In this document: positions 26,768 to 41,815 of the stretch, piece after piece
How the letters are laid out: each line of letters starts with the position of its first letter
Numbering within the stretch: the first letter of the stretch is position 1
DNA from: Chytriomyces cf. hyalinus JEL632
Taxonomy: Eukaryota; Chytridiomycota; Chytridiomycetes; Chytridiales; Chytriomycetaceae
Assembly (NCBI GenBank): GCA_025435555.1
Contig: JAIWWG010000001.1
Coordinates: 558,001 to 622,000 of the forward strand
Reading direction: 5' to 3'
DNA: 64,000 bases
Translations under genes and position numbers: made by a program
Notes under the pieces: generated by a model
Told to the model about the DNA's origin: nothing
Seen by the model: the letters and a program-made list of their open reading frames with translations, nothing else
Database searches by the model: none

Positions 26768-29700
26768 GCAGCAACTTTACCGTGAACAAATTCTCGCAGA
26801 AACAACGTTGAGGCAGCAGCAACTTCTTCGCGCGTCGGCTGCTGGAAATGTCGGATTTGGTATAACCGGTCCCACGCGGCAGCAACAAGAGATCCTGCTC
26901 TTGCAACAGCAACAACAGCAACAGCAACAGCGGTTTCAGCAACAGCAACAGCAGCAACAGCAGCAACAGCAGCAACAGCAGCAACAGCAGCAACAGCAGC
27001 AGCAGTTCTCTGGCGCAATTAGCGGTGTTGGAAACCAGGACGAGTTTCTGGGTGCGTACATAAGAGATGCCCAACTCAGGGAAACACAAATCCACATGCG
27101 AGACATCCAAATCAGAGAGCGAAATGCACTGATGGCTGCTGGAAATGGGGCATTTGGCATGAAAAGTGATGCTTCAAATTGGGGAGCTGGTGCCGGTTAT
27201 GGTGAGTTTCACTTTTTGCAATTGCTTCACTCCTCCCCATTATTCGAGTTGTTGCGCTTCTTATATCAGCGCTGATAGAGTTTCCTTTTTATCTTACTTT
27301 TTTATCAACATTTTCTGCTTCACACACCCCTGCCGAATTTAACATTGAAAAGCTCAGGAGACAGCCTTTTTGCGGGATCTCCATGGCAACACCAACAACA
27401 ACGCGGCTTCTTTGAACCCGATGGATCCTCACGTTCAACATTTGGCACGCCAGATCGCCAGGGAGCGGGAACAAGAGCGGGAGCGCGAAATTGCCAGGGA
27501 GAACCGGGAATGGTTGCAGATTCAAGCCATGCAGCAACAACAACAGGGTGGAGCTGGAATGGGAGCAGTACCCCCGGGTATGGGCAGCCCCACGAGTCGT
27601 ATGCAGGCAGCTATGGCAGCGGCAGCGGCGCGCCGGCGGGCGTTTCCGAACTAAAGTTCGGTACTGAGGGGCAAGGTGTGCGTGAACGCGGGTGTGGGGG
27701 TGATTTGTTGGGAGTGTTAGGCGGTGCAGGGATTTTTATTGATGATTTGAAGTTCAGTGGTGATGGAATTGGTGGCAGCCATTCAGGAAAAAACAAACTA
27801 AAAGCTGAGGGGAATCCTCGCAAGAAAGAAGACATCATCACACCGCCAGGACTTCGTGTTGTAAAGGGAGACACTAAGGAAGCCAGTCGCGGTGAAAGCG
27901 CATCTCCTCTTCATTATTCGACTGCTCCAGCGAAGCTGAACAAGGCAGAAGTTGTCCCCAAAAAACCTGAGGATGCAAGGAGCGAAACGAATGTCTCGAG
28001 AAAAGAATCCAAACCATTTGTGGTCGGAAACCTTAAAAAGGTGGAGGTGAACGTAAAAAAACCAAAATCCGTGAACGCGCATTTGGAAGGCCTGCCTGAG
28101 ATCGCGAGCAAATCCAATGGCGAGTCGAAAGAAAGTCCTCCTGGCGAGGAAAAACCAACGATCTCGTATGTTGCTGAATCCTCTGTTACATCAGTGTCAG
28201 TATCCGCTCCCGCATCGCCGGCGAAAGCTGCTTCCGTTCAACCGCCAGTCATTTCTCGTAGAGAAAAGGCAAAGCAACGAGCCAAAGAAAAGGAACTTGC
28301 AAGGCAAATGCAGCGGGAAAAGGACCGTCAAGCTCAGCGTGAAGAAAAGGAACGACGGGACAGACTAAAGCAGGAAGAAGAAGCTAGAAAAGCAGCTCAT
28401 GAGGCGGAGGTTGCCGCAGCCTACGCAGCCGAGCGAGCAAAGGAACTTGAAATACTGGAGCAAGAGAGAAACCGGCTTGAAGCAGAAATTGAGGCAGAGT
28501 TATTGGCGCAAAGTGTAAACCAGTTGGGCGTGGAGGACACCTTGGAACCAGGCAGTGCGCCCAAAAGCTCCTCGGCCAAGTCAAAAAAGGCTCGCCAAAA
28601 AGCGCGAAAAAAATTGGCAGCTTCGAAATCCATCGAATCGTCTGCGGAATCGATATCCTCTGCCGCGCTTGATCCCAAGGATGTTATGCAGGAGGAGAAA
28701 AGCGACGCCCCAATCGAAGAGTATCCAGATCCGCCAGTCCCTGAGCTGCCTGTGTATGTGCCAACGAGTCCAGTAAAATTCGGAGTAAATAGTTCGAAAC
28801 CAGCCAAAGCTCAAGCAGATGCTCTGAACCCGCAGATATCAAATCCCACGCAAGCAGCAATGTCAGATATTGGGACCTCAAAAAGCCGGAGAAAGCGTGC
28901 GAGGGAGCGGGATGAATTGGCGGCTCGGCAAAGTTCATCTGGAGCTACTTTTGGGCATTATCAGCAGCAGTTCTTTTCTACTCAATCTGACTTAAATCCA
29001 GATTCACGACTTTATGATGCTCAACCGAATGTTGAGACGTTGGAAGCGATGTACCATGAGATGATTGCACAATCAAACAATGCAGCAAGCGTTTCTGCCG
29101 ACATGGCTGAATTCAATGCAAAGGCGAAATCGGCTCTGATGGACCTTTCAAAGCAAATGCAAAATCAAGCAGGAGGCGCCTCAAATGCTGGAGCTTCCAT
29201 GCAAGAAATGCTCTCAAATATGGCTGCTGGAGTTGCTGTTACAGGGGGTACTTCTGGCGGAGTTGATGTTACTTTTGATTGCGAAGTAACTCCTGAAGGT
29301 TTGACGAGTACAATGTTGGCCATTGCTGAAACATTTTTGGCATCAGCGGAGAAAAATGGGGTCATTTTGGGTGGGTCGCCTGGGCCAAGTGGAACCACTG
29401 GATATCAAAGCTCACCAGGTCCAGACGCCACTGGGCAAACTGAAATTAACTTCAAGTTTGAAAGTACAGCTTCTGGAGCCATGGCGTTCGGGATTGGTGG
29501 AATGAATCTCGCTCATTTGCCCTTGCCTCCACAACCTCACCCGAACAAAATGAAGGTATCTTCGGGGCCAGTTGCAGTCCCTGGAAGTGGGGTCATGTTT
29601 TTCACTGGAGGCGTGACACAATCTGTGAAAGCCATACCCTCTGGCAAGCCAGTGTCTGGAGTACCGCAATCATCCTCAGGCGTGCCGGCCTTCCCCCCTC

Positions 29701-30767
29701 CTGGAATGGTTATGTTCACAGCAGGTGGGCCTACCGTGATTCCTCCCCAACTTGCCGCCAAGCCTCTCGTCTTTTTTGGGCCAGAACTTCCTCCAAATTT
29801 CAAACGAGCCGAAGAAGATGTGATTGGACAGGATGGCACCAGTATTCTTTCGCCTTCAGCAGTTTTTGGATCATCGTTTGCTGCCAGCATGATGTCTAAC
29901 ATCGCAGCCACTATGCCTGATTCGAAACGGAAGTACATCAACCCGTTCCCGATGAAGCATCCAAATGCACCCGACGATTTGGACGTGGATAGCGATTTTG
30001 GTGACTCATATGATGAAGAAGACGAAGTCTATGATGACGAGGATTCCGATGCGTATTATTACAAAGGCGACCGTGGCGATTCTGGTGAAGAGGAATATGA
30101 CCTCGAGGATGAATATGACTCAGAAGAGATTGCCGAGCGGTTTGACGGGCGGTACGACGAAAACAACACGGGCCACGGTGATGGACAAGATGACGAGGAT
30201 GATGATGCCTATGAAGACGTGGATTCGGTTGAAGAAGAATTGATTGCACGAGCGGTTGCAAACACCCGAGAGTTATCGGACGAACTGTACATTCAGCATC
30301 CCGACCGTGCAATGACGTTTCTTAATCAAGGAAGTACGTACATCAATGAGTTGCTGAATTCTGTTCGCTGGATGGTGTCCAAAGGGGAGCATTTAATTCA
30401 AAATCCAACGCCCGTGTCGCCTGAAGTCGTTAAAATTCTTGGGACCAGCGTCGTGATACCTAATGGCACGTTCAGACGAAAGGCTTCCGGAAACTCTAAC
30501 TTTGGCACGGGATCTCTGACCAATTCGAGTGCGAAATATGCGGTTCCACCTGAGCGACCGCCTTGTCAGGACTTGGTGGAAATGTTGGAAGCTGAGTACA
30601 CGAAATGTCTGGATGCTCAAAAAGAAGCAGATGTCGAACTCGTGAGGATAATTGACATGAATCGCAAAAATGCTGCCGAGTTTGTGGAGCGTTTTGGGTT
30701 CGATGCGCAGGTGATGGAAGGGATTTGCCAGTATCCTACCGGACTGAGATTTGCTGGGGTTCTGTGA
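24465..30767 (+). CDS. NOT4: Not4 (CNOT4) E3 ubiquitin ligase with polyglutamine and long C-terminal region
   Basis: Not4 is the RING E3 of the Ccr4-Not complex, acting in mRNA decay and translation quality control. Exons: 24465-24575, 24642-24754, 24831-24981, 25041-25240, 25299-25424, 25476-25586, 25641-26421, 26475-27201, then 27358-30767; 1909 residues. Motifs: C4C4-type RING (ECPLCMEEIDV, CPCGYQICRFCW, GLCPACRR), a basic linker (LARIKNAKKQRERERK, VVQKNLVYVVG), an RRM (FFGQFGKVARVV) and a CCCH finger (TTKYCQFFL to CQYLHE). Two polyglutamine tracts, 26589-26775 and 26908-27004, follow. After 27358 come a charged coiled coil (about 28260-28500), an acidic block (30000-30240) and a helical C-terminus. 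An alternative acceptor at 27353 leads to a stop at 27654 and an 873-residue form. The region past 27654 could instead be a separate gene, but its first in-frame ATG is near 27510, inside the other frame. Confidence 0.8.
26589..27004 (+). repeat. CAG/CAA repeat tracts coding for polyglutamine
   Basis: Two tracts of mixed CAG and CAA codons lie in the Not4 gene, about 26589-26775 (one His interrupts) and 26908-27004. The mixed codons make long antisense ORFs of poly-Leu and poly-Val/Ala, which are shadows. Confidence 0.95.
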
Positions 30768-31142
30768 TGGTATCTTCGAATACTTTATTTTATTATGAAC
30801 TGGCTGCCGCCTCTTTCTGTATTTTTTTTTCTTTCTTTTATTGTGGTTTGTTTTTCTTTTGTTTATCAGCATATATTTGTTTCTGTTTCTTTTGTTCTTG
30901 ATTTATCTCTTTCCTCTTTTGTGAGAAATTCGCAGAATACATTTCTGAAAAGCCACTCGCTGTTGGGTTTTGCACCGATTGAGGTCGATCGTCAGAAGAT
31001 AATTTTGTGGGCACTTGCTCGAGAGGTTTGAATTCCAGTGACGAAACTTGCCGTTGCATGGATCTTGATTTGTGACAAGACAATTTTACAAAGTTATATT
31101 CTGCAATAAATCTCTATTAAGCAATTAATTAGCTAAGTTTCA
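30768..31142. other. 3' flank of Not4 up to the tRNA gene
   Basis: This is a T-rich stretch that should hold the Not4 3' UTR. I see no gene in it. Confidence 0.5.
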
Positions 31143-31215
31143 GGGGATCTAGCTCAAATGGTAGAGCGCTCGCTTAGCATGCGAGAGGCACTGGGATCAA
31201 TGCCCAGGTTCTCCA
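31143..31215 (+). tRNA. tRNA-Ala (anticodon AGC)
   Basis: A 73-base cloverleaf without intron. The acceptor stem GGGGATC pairs with GTTCTCC, including the G3-U70 wobble pair that marks alanine tRNAs. The D arm is GCTC/GAGC, the anticodon stem CTCGC/GCGAG with loop TTAGCAT (anticodon AGC at positions 34-36), and the T arm CTGGG/CCCAG. One mismatch (T6-T67) lies in the acceptor stem. It sits 170 bases before the TANGO2 gene on the same strand. Confidence 0.93.
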
Positions 31216-31220
31216 AAAAC

Positions 31221-31226
31221 TTTTTT
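31221..31226 (+). terminator. RNA polymerase III T-run terminator
   Basis: Six T residues start five bases after the 3' end of the tRNA, the normal Pol III stop signal. Confidence 0.8.
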
Positions 31227-31385
31227 CGGCTTCCTGTAGCCCGCGATCTGGGTGACCTGCCAGTGATGGAGAGATTAATAGAGGGATTCAGCTGCTCCCG
31301 TTCACTGAAGTCCATAGCTGTGTGAGCATTTGTGATGTGGCACACTGCGCAAAATAATTTGAAAACAGTGTGGGAAACCAAGATC

Positions 31386-32542
31386 ATGTGCTGTATCTTC
31401 TTTGCCTTCCAGCAAGCAGGAGTGCATCCCTTCCGCCTGTAAGTTGTGGATTGATGCACTGGCGATGTCTTGACAAGTGGAACATGCAGGATTGTCGCCG
31501 CCAACAGGGACGAATTCATTGCACGGCCAACGAAAGGGGCGCACTTTTGGGAAGCGAATGCAAGTGTCCTCGCAGGAATTGATCTGGCAGCAGGGAGGAG
31601 TGAGAACCGCCATTACGGCACCTGGCTCGGGGTCACAAAGCATGGCCGGTTCGCTTTCCTGACAAACTATCGTGAGATGGATCGGAGTGGAATCAACCCT
31701 CTCGCAAAGGGGCGTGGTTTCCTGTGCTCGGATTTCTTGCTTTCGAATACTTCCCCGAGAGAGTATCTTTTGGCTTTGCGGAGCGAATCTTCCGACTACA
31801 ATGGCTTCAATTTGGTTGTTGGGGATTTGCCTGCAAACGAAGTTTGGTACTTTGCAAACAGAGGCAATGAGAGCGGACCGTCGCAGTTGCAAGCTGGGAC
31901 TGTGTACGGCTTGAGTAATGGCACTCTACTCTCCGGACAGTCATGGCATAAAGTACAACGGGGAACCGCCATTTTACAAACTATCATCGACGATGCCCGA
32001 AGCAACGCCAACCGAATTACAACATTATCGAACGGATTAGCAGACAATTCTTCAGTACCAATGACAATGGACCAGGTTGTCGCCAATCTGCTGGAATTAT
32101 TACGGTTTGGTTTCAAAGACATTTGCAGGAAGCCGCCAAAGTCTAACCACGCGCATTCGGCACCATGCCCGTGATTAGAGACAATACTATTCCAGACGAT
32201 GCCAGTTTCCAGGAATTGAGCCCGTTCTTGCAGTATGTGTCACCCATCTGCCTGATTCATCGCGAAGGTTATGGCACCCGAACTCACACCGTATTCGTTG
32301 TGGACTCTTGCTGGAATGCCAAGTTTGTGGAAGTGGATCGATTTGAGGTGGATCCAAGCACTGTATGGAACGGGAAAAATGTCATCAACTTCCGTGAGAA
32401 GGCAGGTTTGGATGAAGGAGTGGAGGATACTTTTGAGGAAGGAATCAGATCTTTGGAAACAAGACGTGAGTTTGATTTTACCATTGCATCGCAGGGTGAG
32501 AATGCCGATGTTATCGAAGCAACAGCGCTCGAGGAATTCTGA
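31386..32542 (+). CDS. TANGO2-family NRDE protein
   Basis: TANGO2 proteins are linked in animals to Golgi organisation and mitochondrial lipid or heme handling; the biochemical role is still debated. Exons 31386-31438, 31490-32104 and 32179-32542 give 343 residues. The first intron interrupts the start of the signature, which reads FRLIVAANRDEF after splicing, the NRDE motif of the family. Further family blocks are HYGTWLGVTKHGRFAFLTNYRE, LLSNTSPREYL, YGLSNGTL and EGYGTRTHTVFVV. The family's usual length is about 270-300, so this copy is slightly long, with an acidic tail. The second intron ends at an ATTAG acceptor. Confidence 0.9.
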
Positions 32543-33045
32543 ACGATGCTTTGATGTTAATAAGTGTAAGTTATCAAATAATATGGCAAACTGAAGTCTT
32601 GGCGATGCTTTACTGCGATTTGAATTGTATGAGAGTGCACGTGTACGCATCATAAGAGCATATATCGCGGCTAGTTACGAACACTTCGGCTGGCGAGAAA
32701 AGTAAATTGTGATGGCACGTGCTGCGTGATGCGCGGAAGTTCAGATTTCAACCCATGAGTTGGCTGCTTGCTTCAACTGAATCCAGTGATTTCAGCGGTG
32801 TGCCGTATCTGAGACAAAATGCATACATGACACGGTGGGGCGTGCCAAGTGAAGGAGACAGAGAGTCACCCTCTCCTGTCTCTGCGCCAAGATCAAACAC
32901 CCAAAATGCACGCAAAGAAAAGTCCAGATTATCAACGAGCGTTAGAAATACTGAGCGCAAAGTTCTTGCTACCTTGCTACTCAGAACGCCTGTATTTTGC
33001 GAAACACAGTAAATATTTACACATGAAATAAAGAATAACAAACAA
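32543..33045. promoter_or_regulatory. intergenic region upstream of muskelin
   Basis: This should hold the TANGO2 3' UTR and the muskelin promoter. No motif stands out and I see no gene. Confidence 0.4.
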
Positions 33046-35928
<2,883 letters not shown>

Positions 35929-36022
35929 AATGTTAATGGCTGTTTTATATTCGTTTCTTCTCTCGGCGATTTTAATAAATGAATTCCTGACTGTGTTCAA
36001 AGATGTGAAGGAATTTGACAAA

Positions 36023-38880
36023 ATGCGGGCCCCACAGTTCAACGAGACGGGACACTCAGACACAGCCCGTCCAAGCGAGGGTACCGATGCGTTCGACACC
36101 ATCGATTGGATGAACGATGTCGCTGCGGACCATAAACGCCGACGCGCACTCGAAAACCTTTCGCCGCTTGAGTCAGCCTTCGAATCAATGCAGTCGTGGC
36201 TCCTTGTCTCTGCCGTTGGTCTGTCCATCTATTCATTCGAAGCATATAATTGACGAGCCGAACTGCGGACTTCCCCAGGTATCGCCGTTGGTCTGGTTGC
36301 TGCATTCATCGATATTGTGGCCGCATGGTTGACGGACGTGAGGCTGGGACACTGTATCGGAGAATGGTATCTGCCAAAGGGCATTTGCTGCACTGTGAGT
36401 TTGTTTTTTTTCAACTGACATGAAACTGTGCGTTTGTATCGACCTGTGTCTCTTTCGCAGGGCTATCCTGCAGGTTTCTTACCAGGAATCATTGAGGATT
36501 GTTTTATTGTTACTGATTGGTCTATGCAGAGGAATGCCCGAAATGGATTGACTGGAGTAACACATTCTATGGGCCAGATGCCTACGTCATCAATTACCTA
36601 TTTTACATCGTCTTTTCGGTGAGCGCTCCATAGCTATGCAACTTCATACGGAAAAATATTCATCCTTGTACATCAGACATTATTTGCAGCCGCAACTGCC
36701 GTGATGGTTGTGACAATTGCTCCGAAAGCTGCGGGATCGGGATCCGCAGAAGTGAAGACCATTTTGGGTGGTTTTATTATCCGAGATTTTTTGGATTTTC
36801 CAACCTTGCTTGTGAAGGCGATTGGGCTGGTGGGTTACAATTGGTTTTTTTTTTTTTTGCTTTTGGACTTCCGTGGATATCAGCGCATTCTGATTCATGT
36901 ATTAGCCACTCACCGTTGCCAGTGGGCTGGCTGTCGGCAAAGAGGGACCCATGATTCATGTGGCAAGCTGTCTGGGAGCTATATTGCCTGATTTCTTTCC
37001 CAAATACCGGTTCAATGAAGGTGAGTCCCGGACTTCTCCCTCTTGGAGAAACTGAAACATAATGCTTTTCAATCAAAGGAAGGAAGCGCGAAATTTTATC
37101 GGCGGCAGCAGGATGCGGGGTGGCAGTTGCGTTCGGTGCGCCCATCGGGGGCGTGCTGTTCTCGCTGGAGGAGCTGTCGTCTTTCTTCCCCGCGAAAACA
37201 ATGCTGCGCAGCTACTTTTGCGCGCTAGTCGGGTGCGTGACTTTGCAGCTGGTCGACCCGTACCGCGGCAAGCGCGTGCTCATCGAGGTCACGTACACGC
37301 GCAACTGGCACTTTTTCGAAACGGGCGCTTTCCTTCTTTTGGGCGTGTTTGGTGGGTTGTCGGGCGCGTTTGTTATCAAGATGGCGGGGTTTGTCGGGAG
37401 ATTGCGGAAGCGGTCGTGGGTGCGACTGTTCCCGGTGCGGGAGGTGGTTGTGGTTGCTTCGATGACAGCTCTGATTGGATATCTGAATCCTTTTACAAGG
37501 TGTGGGCCCCTTTCTTGCTTTATATTGATACGACCAACGGAATTAATTTTCTGCTCTACTTTCTCAGGATTGACAGTAGTGAGCTGTTAGAAGTGTTGTT
37601 TAAAGAATGCGAGGAGTTTGATTTCAACGGCATGTGCAAGTAATGTCATTATTCATTTCTGTCTGAAGAACGATGCGCTCAACACAATTCATCTTAGGCT
37701 CAATAATCGTGGCTGGACAATCCTGCTACTCGTCTTGGCACTTGCAACGAAACTCGGGCTCACAATCGTTTCACTGGGGCTCAAAGTACCAGCCGGGATT
37801 TTCATTCCATCGATGGTGTGGGGTGCGCTTTTTGGTCGGCTCGTGGGCATCTGGATGCAGTCATTTCAGCAGTATGATGTTAACTCCGTATTCTGATGGT
37901 TTTTTCTCACCCTTTAAACCTCACCACTTTCGCTAGAGCATGGCCTGACCTCCCCATGTTCAGCGTGTGTCGGCCAGACACCCCATGTGTCACTCCAGGA
38001 ATGTACGCTCTCCTCGGAGCATTTGGAGCGTTAGGTACCACACCTGAATGAATTTCTCAATCCAAAAAATGTAATCCAATCCTGTGACATGCACTTAGGC
38101 GGAGTCACACGCCTCACCCTTGCCCTCACAGTCATCATGTTTGAGCTCACCGGCACACTTACCTACATCGTACCTTGCATGATTGTCCTCATGGTCACAA
38201 AACTTGTTGGTGACGCGTTCGGTAAAGGTGGCATGACGGACGCTGCGATCCATGCAAACAACCTGCCGTTCCTCGAAGTTGCCGAAGATGAGCACACGGG
38301 CGGACGGCCTGTTTTACAAGCCATGACTCCCTTCAGCGAGCTCACTGTACTCAAATCCACGCTCATGACGGTAGAAGAGGCGGAGCAAGTGCTTGCGGAA
38401 AATTGCGCCGGTTTCAAAGGGTATCCTGTTGTCCGTAGTGCGAGGGGGCGCGAGTTTTTGGGTTTTGTACAGGCGGTGGATGTGTGGCAGGCGATTCAGG
38501 ATGCGCAGCATAATTTTGGTGGTGTAGTTGAAGAGAGTGGGCGTGCCGGAGAGTCATTTACTGGGCTAAGGCATGTTTCGGATGTTATGGTGGATTTGGC
38601 GCCGTACATGAACCGGACGCCGTTGACGGTGCATCCCAAGATGCATCTGGAGGCTGTATTGGACATGTTTAAAAAGTTGGGGCCACGGTATATTGTTGTT
38701 TTGTTTAATGGGCGATTAGAAGGTATTGTCACCAAGAAGGATATGCTTCGCGCCGTGCATGAAGGGAAAGAGGAAGATTTGGAAGATTCGCGGTCTTTGC
38801 TGCAAGATACTCAATCTTTGCTGGGAGATACATTTGCATTGTTGCCTCGACGTGGGCGCCTGTTCCAAAGAAACGGTTGA
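36023..38880 (+). CDS. CLC-family chloride channel or chloride/proton exchanger with CBS domains
   Basis: This is a membrane chloride transporter, probably of an endomembrane. Exons: 36023-36218, 36279-36394, 36461-36473, 36530-36618, 36677-36829, 36906-37020, 37079-37499, 37568-37639, 37698-37859, 37937-38034 and 38099-38880; 738 residues. The filter motifs are GSGSAEVKTIL (canonical GSGIPE), GKEGP with the gating Glu, and GVLFSLEEL with the Glu that favours proton exchange; PAGIFIPSM follows. The C-terminus carries two CBS domains (AEQVLAENCAGFKGYPVV, then RYIVVLFNGRLEGIVTKKDML). The third exon is only 13 bases long. The donor at 37860 is weak but keeps the frame. Start is the first ATG fitting the DTIDWMND N-terminus. 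Confidence 0.92.
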
Positions 38881-38968
38881 GCAGTGCTTTATATATAGCG
38901 ATGCATTCAGTTTACAATATATGGCTTCACCATCCATGATTGTGCTGTTTTATTGGTAGAAAACACAG

Positions 38969-40943
38969 CTACTCCTTGGCAAGCAGACTCTTTCCGTCCA
39001 TCTCGGCTGGAATCGACAGGCCCATAACATCCAAAATCGTTGGCGCAACATCCGCCAAACAACCCACAACTCCTGGGACAAACTTATGTTTGTTGGAAGT
39101 CATGACAAAAGGAACTGGGTTACACGTATGGGCTGTGTGTGGGGTGATGGTTCCATCCGCGGCGGTGGCAATCATTTTTTCAGCGTTTCCATGATCAGCG
39201 GTGACAAACAAAATGTATCCGTTTGCTTCACATGCTTTGGCAATGATTGCGATGCCAGCGTCTGTGGCTTCGACACCCTTGATGGCAGCTTCGTAGATTC
39301 CAGTGTGTCCAACCTGAAATTCAATTGATGATGCGACTTTAAATACCAAGACAACTGCAAAACAAACACATGAACGTACCATGTCAGGAGGAGCAAAGTT
39401 GCACATCACAAAGGGGAACTGGTTGGTAGAGATGCGTTCGGCAACCTTTTCAGCAACTTCAATTGCGCTCATTTCAGGCTTCAAGTCGTAAGTGGCGACT
39501 TTCGGACTGGCAACAAGCTCGCGCTCTTCCAAAACGTATTGGGCTTCGGTTCCTCCGTTGAAGAAGAATGTGACGTGTGCATATTTTTCCGTTTCAGCAA
39601 TGTGGCATTGGGGAACACGGAGCTTGCCGAGCCACTCGGCTGATGGATGCGCGAGTATGTTTAACAGGGGGTTCAAGATTATAGAACCGACAAGAAGATG
39701 ACGCTTACCGAGAACGTTGTCCATCTTTTGAGGTGGGAAAATGTTTGCAAAAGGAAAGTCAGCCTTGTACTGAGTCATTGTTGTGATTGACTGACGGGGA
39801 ATCGAAGAAATGGGTCAGTCGATAAGAACCTGAAAAAAAAAAGAAGTCAAGATTTACCAAATCCTTTGGAACTTTCTCGACTTCAAATGGAGGAGGCGCA
39901 ATTCCAAGAGCACTGCTCAGTTCGCGCATTCTGTCACTTCTGTAGTTGAAGAAGATGACAGTGTCGCCGTCTTGGATGACACCGGCGGATTCGTCCAAAA
40001 CAATTGGCTTCAAGAATTCGTCAGTTACATCGCGTGTGTAGCACTCTTTCACGGTATCAATGAAGGAGTCAAAGGTTGTGCATTTGGTTTCGCCTTTTCC
40101 AAGAACAAGGGCATCGTACGCAAGCTTCACACGCTCCCAACGCTTGTCACGGTCCATGGCGTAGTAGCGTCCAACGATTGTAGCCAGTGTGCCGTACCTG
40201 AAAACCCAGACTGAGTTTCCTGATTGCGTCCATACAAAATAAAAGAATGAACACACACCCAATCTCGTCGACTTTCGCTTTCAAGCTCTCGAGGTACTTC
40301 ACAGCCGATCGTGGCGATGTGTCTCGGCCGTCGGCAAAGAAGTGGATAAACGTGTCCTTAATGCCCGCGTCCTTGGCCAGCTGCAGAAGCGCATACAGGT
40401 GGTTCTGGTGCGAGTGCACACCGCCGTCAGACACAAGGCCAGCAAGATGCAGTCGTCCAGTCGTGCTCGAAGCGGCACGAGACAAGGCGGCGGCAAGATG
40501 CGGCTGTGCGGAAAGGGTGTTGCGAGCAAGTGCCAGGTCAATACGCACAATGTCCTGGTACACGACACGCCCAGCTCCAATGTTGAGATGTCCAACCTGA
40601 AAACAAGCAACTCTTGTCACTGATCACATTCGATCAACCATGAAAATGGGAATATATTTCGTACTTCAGAGTTGCCCATGAGACCGTCTGGGAGACCCAC
40701 AGCAAGTCCGTGCGCTGCAAGGGTTGAGTATCCGGTGGTGCTCTTTTCAAACGCGTCCATGGCGGGAGTAGAAGCATGTCGGATGGCGTCTCCCTGGGAC
40801 TCAGATTCTGGGGCAACACCCCATCCATCGATCACGATCAAACAAACTTTCTCCTGTTGGATGCACAGCAACCCTGCTTAGCTGTGGCTTGGATACATGG
40901 AGAGAATGATGGGAGAAGTGCTCGCCTTTGGTGTTTCGGCCAT
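38969..40943 (-). CDS. 2,3-bisphosphoglycerate-independent phosphoglycerate mutase
   Basis: The enzyme interconverts 3- and 2-phosphoglycerate in glycolysis with two metal ions and a serine. Exons 40943-40926, 40853-40665, 40596-40259, 40197-39858, 39790-39709, 39639-39380 and 39313-38969 give 523 residues, the normal family length. Key sites: the metal-binding start VCLIVIDGWG, the catalytic serine in MGNSEVGHLNIGAGR, DGRDTSPRSA, FNYRSDRMREL, NFAPPDMVGHTG and TADHGNAEKM. The first exon is 18 bases and is joined by an intron with a GC donor (AAAG then GCGAGC), which yields MAETPKEKVCLIVIDGWG, exactly the expected N-terminus. The gene converges with the CLC gene, 88 bases apart. Confidence 0.94.
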
Positions 40944-41815
40944 TACTCTGTCTTTTTTGACTATTGACCAGATCTGTCGAGTGTTTTTTTTTTTTATCGT
41001 TCGAGCACTGATAAGGGATAAACAGGGAAGTGATAAACTGGCACGTTTTTCACCTTCTTCATTTGGAGCAGAGTTTGTTTATACTGGGCGTGGGTTTAGG
41101 CGGGATGTCTGTGGGAGAGGGGCGCTTGCATCAGTCGCATGCGCCAAGGGCCTGCATCTCACCCACGCTCGAGGTGTCTACTTATCCAGTGCTGCCAGGC
41201 AGTTGTCGTTGTTTGTGTTGTAGCTGGTGATGGGTGCCAGTGGATGCTGCTGAATGAATGAGTTTCAAACGCGTTCGTTTTCTCGCTCTTAAATTTGACA
41301 AATCTAATCATGAGACATGACTCCCCCTTTGCTCCTTGCTTCTGCCGAGTTTCACGTCATGAAAATGATACAGATACGCGAGGGATAATTGGTGATGATT
41401 CAACCGTGCCTGTTGCTCGTTATTAATCCCCCTTGTCTATGCAAGGCCCCGGTGTCAGGACCATGCATTGAGTGTGAAGTGGGCTGCTTGTGTGTCAATT
41501 GGCATACGAGGCGTTTCGCATGCAACAGCGGTAAATATTTGTTTGATGATGATTCATCTGTTTTTGCTCCGGCGTTCCGGACTTGATGACACGCTTGTGA
41601 GGCAAAGCCATGAATTGAACATTTCACAGTGACCTCATTCCAAACCGGGCCCCAGCCAAAACTCAACCAACCACAATTTTTCATTTGTGGTCAAGTGCGC
41701 AGTCGAACAAAAACAACAACACTATAAAAGGGCGCTTCAAGCTGCGCTTCATACCGACACCCAACAATCATACTCACACTTTCAAGCCAGTAACACACCC
41801 AAACCACCCCAATAA
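40944..41815. promoter_or_regulatory. intergenic region between iPGM and the small Ser/Thr-rich gene
   Basis: This 870-base stretch should hold the iPGM promoter (minus) and the promoter of the gene at 41816 (plus). A T-run lies near 40984-40995. I see no gene I can support in it. Confidence 0.4.
41723..41730 (+). promoter_or_regulatory. TATA box
   Basis: TATAAAAG lies 86 bases before the ATG at 41816, preceded by CAAC repeats. The consensus and spacing fit a strong TATA promoter. Confidence 0.6.

Noticed and set aside
26496-27110. Long minus-strand ORFs of poly-Leu, poly-Val and poly-Ala
   Set aside because: They are antisense shadows of the CAG/CAA tracts in Not4, as any frame of a CAG repeat stays open.
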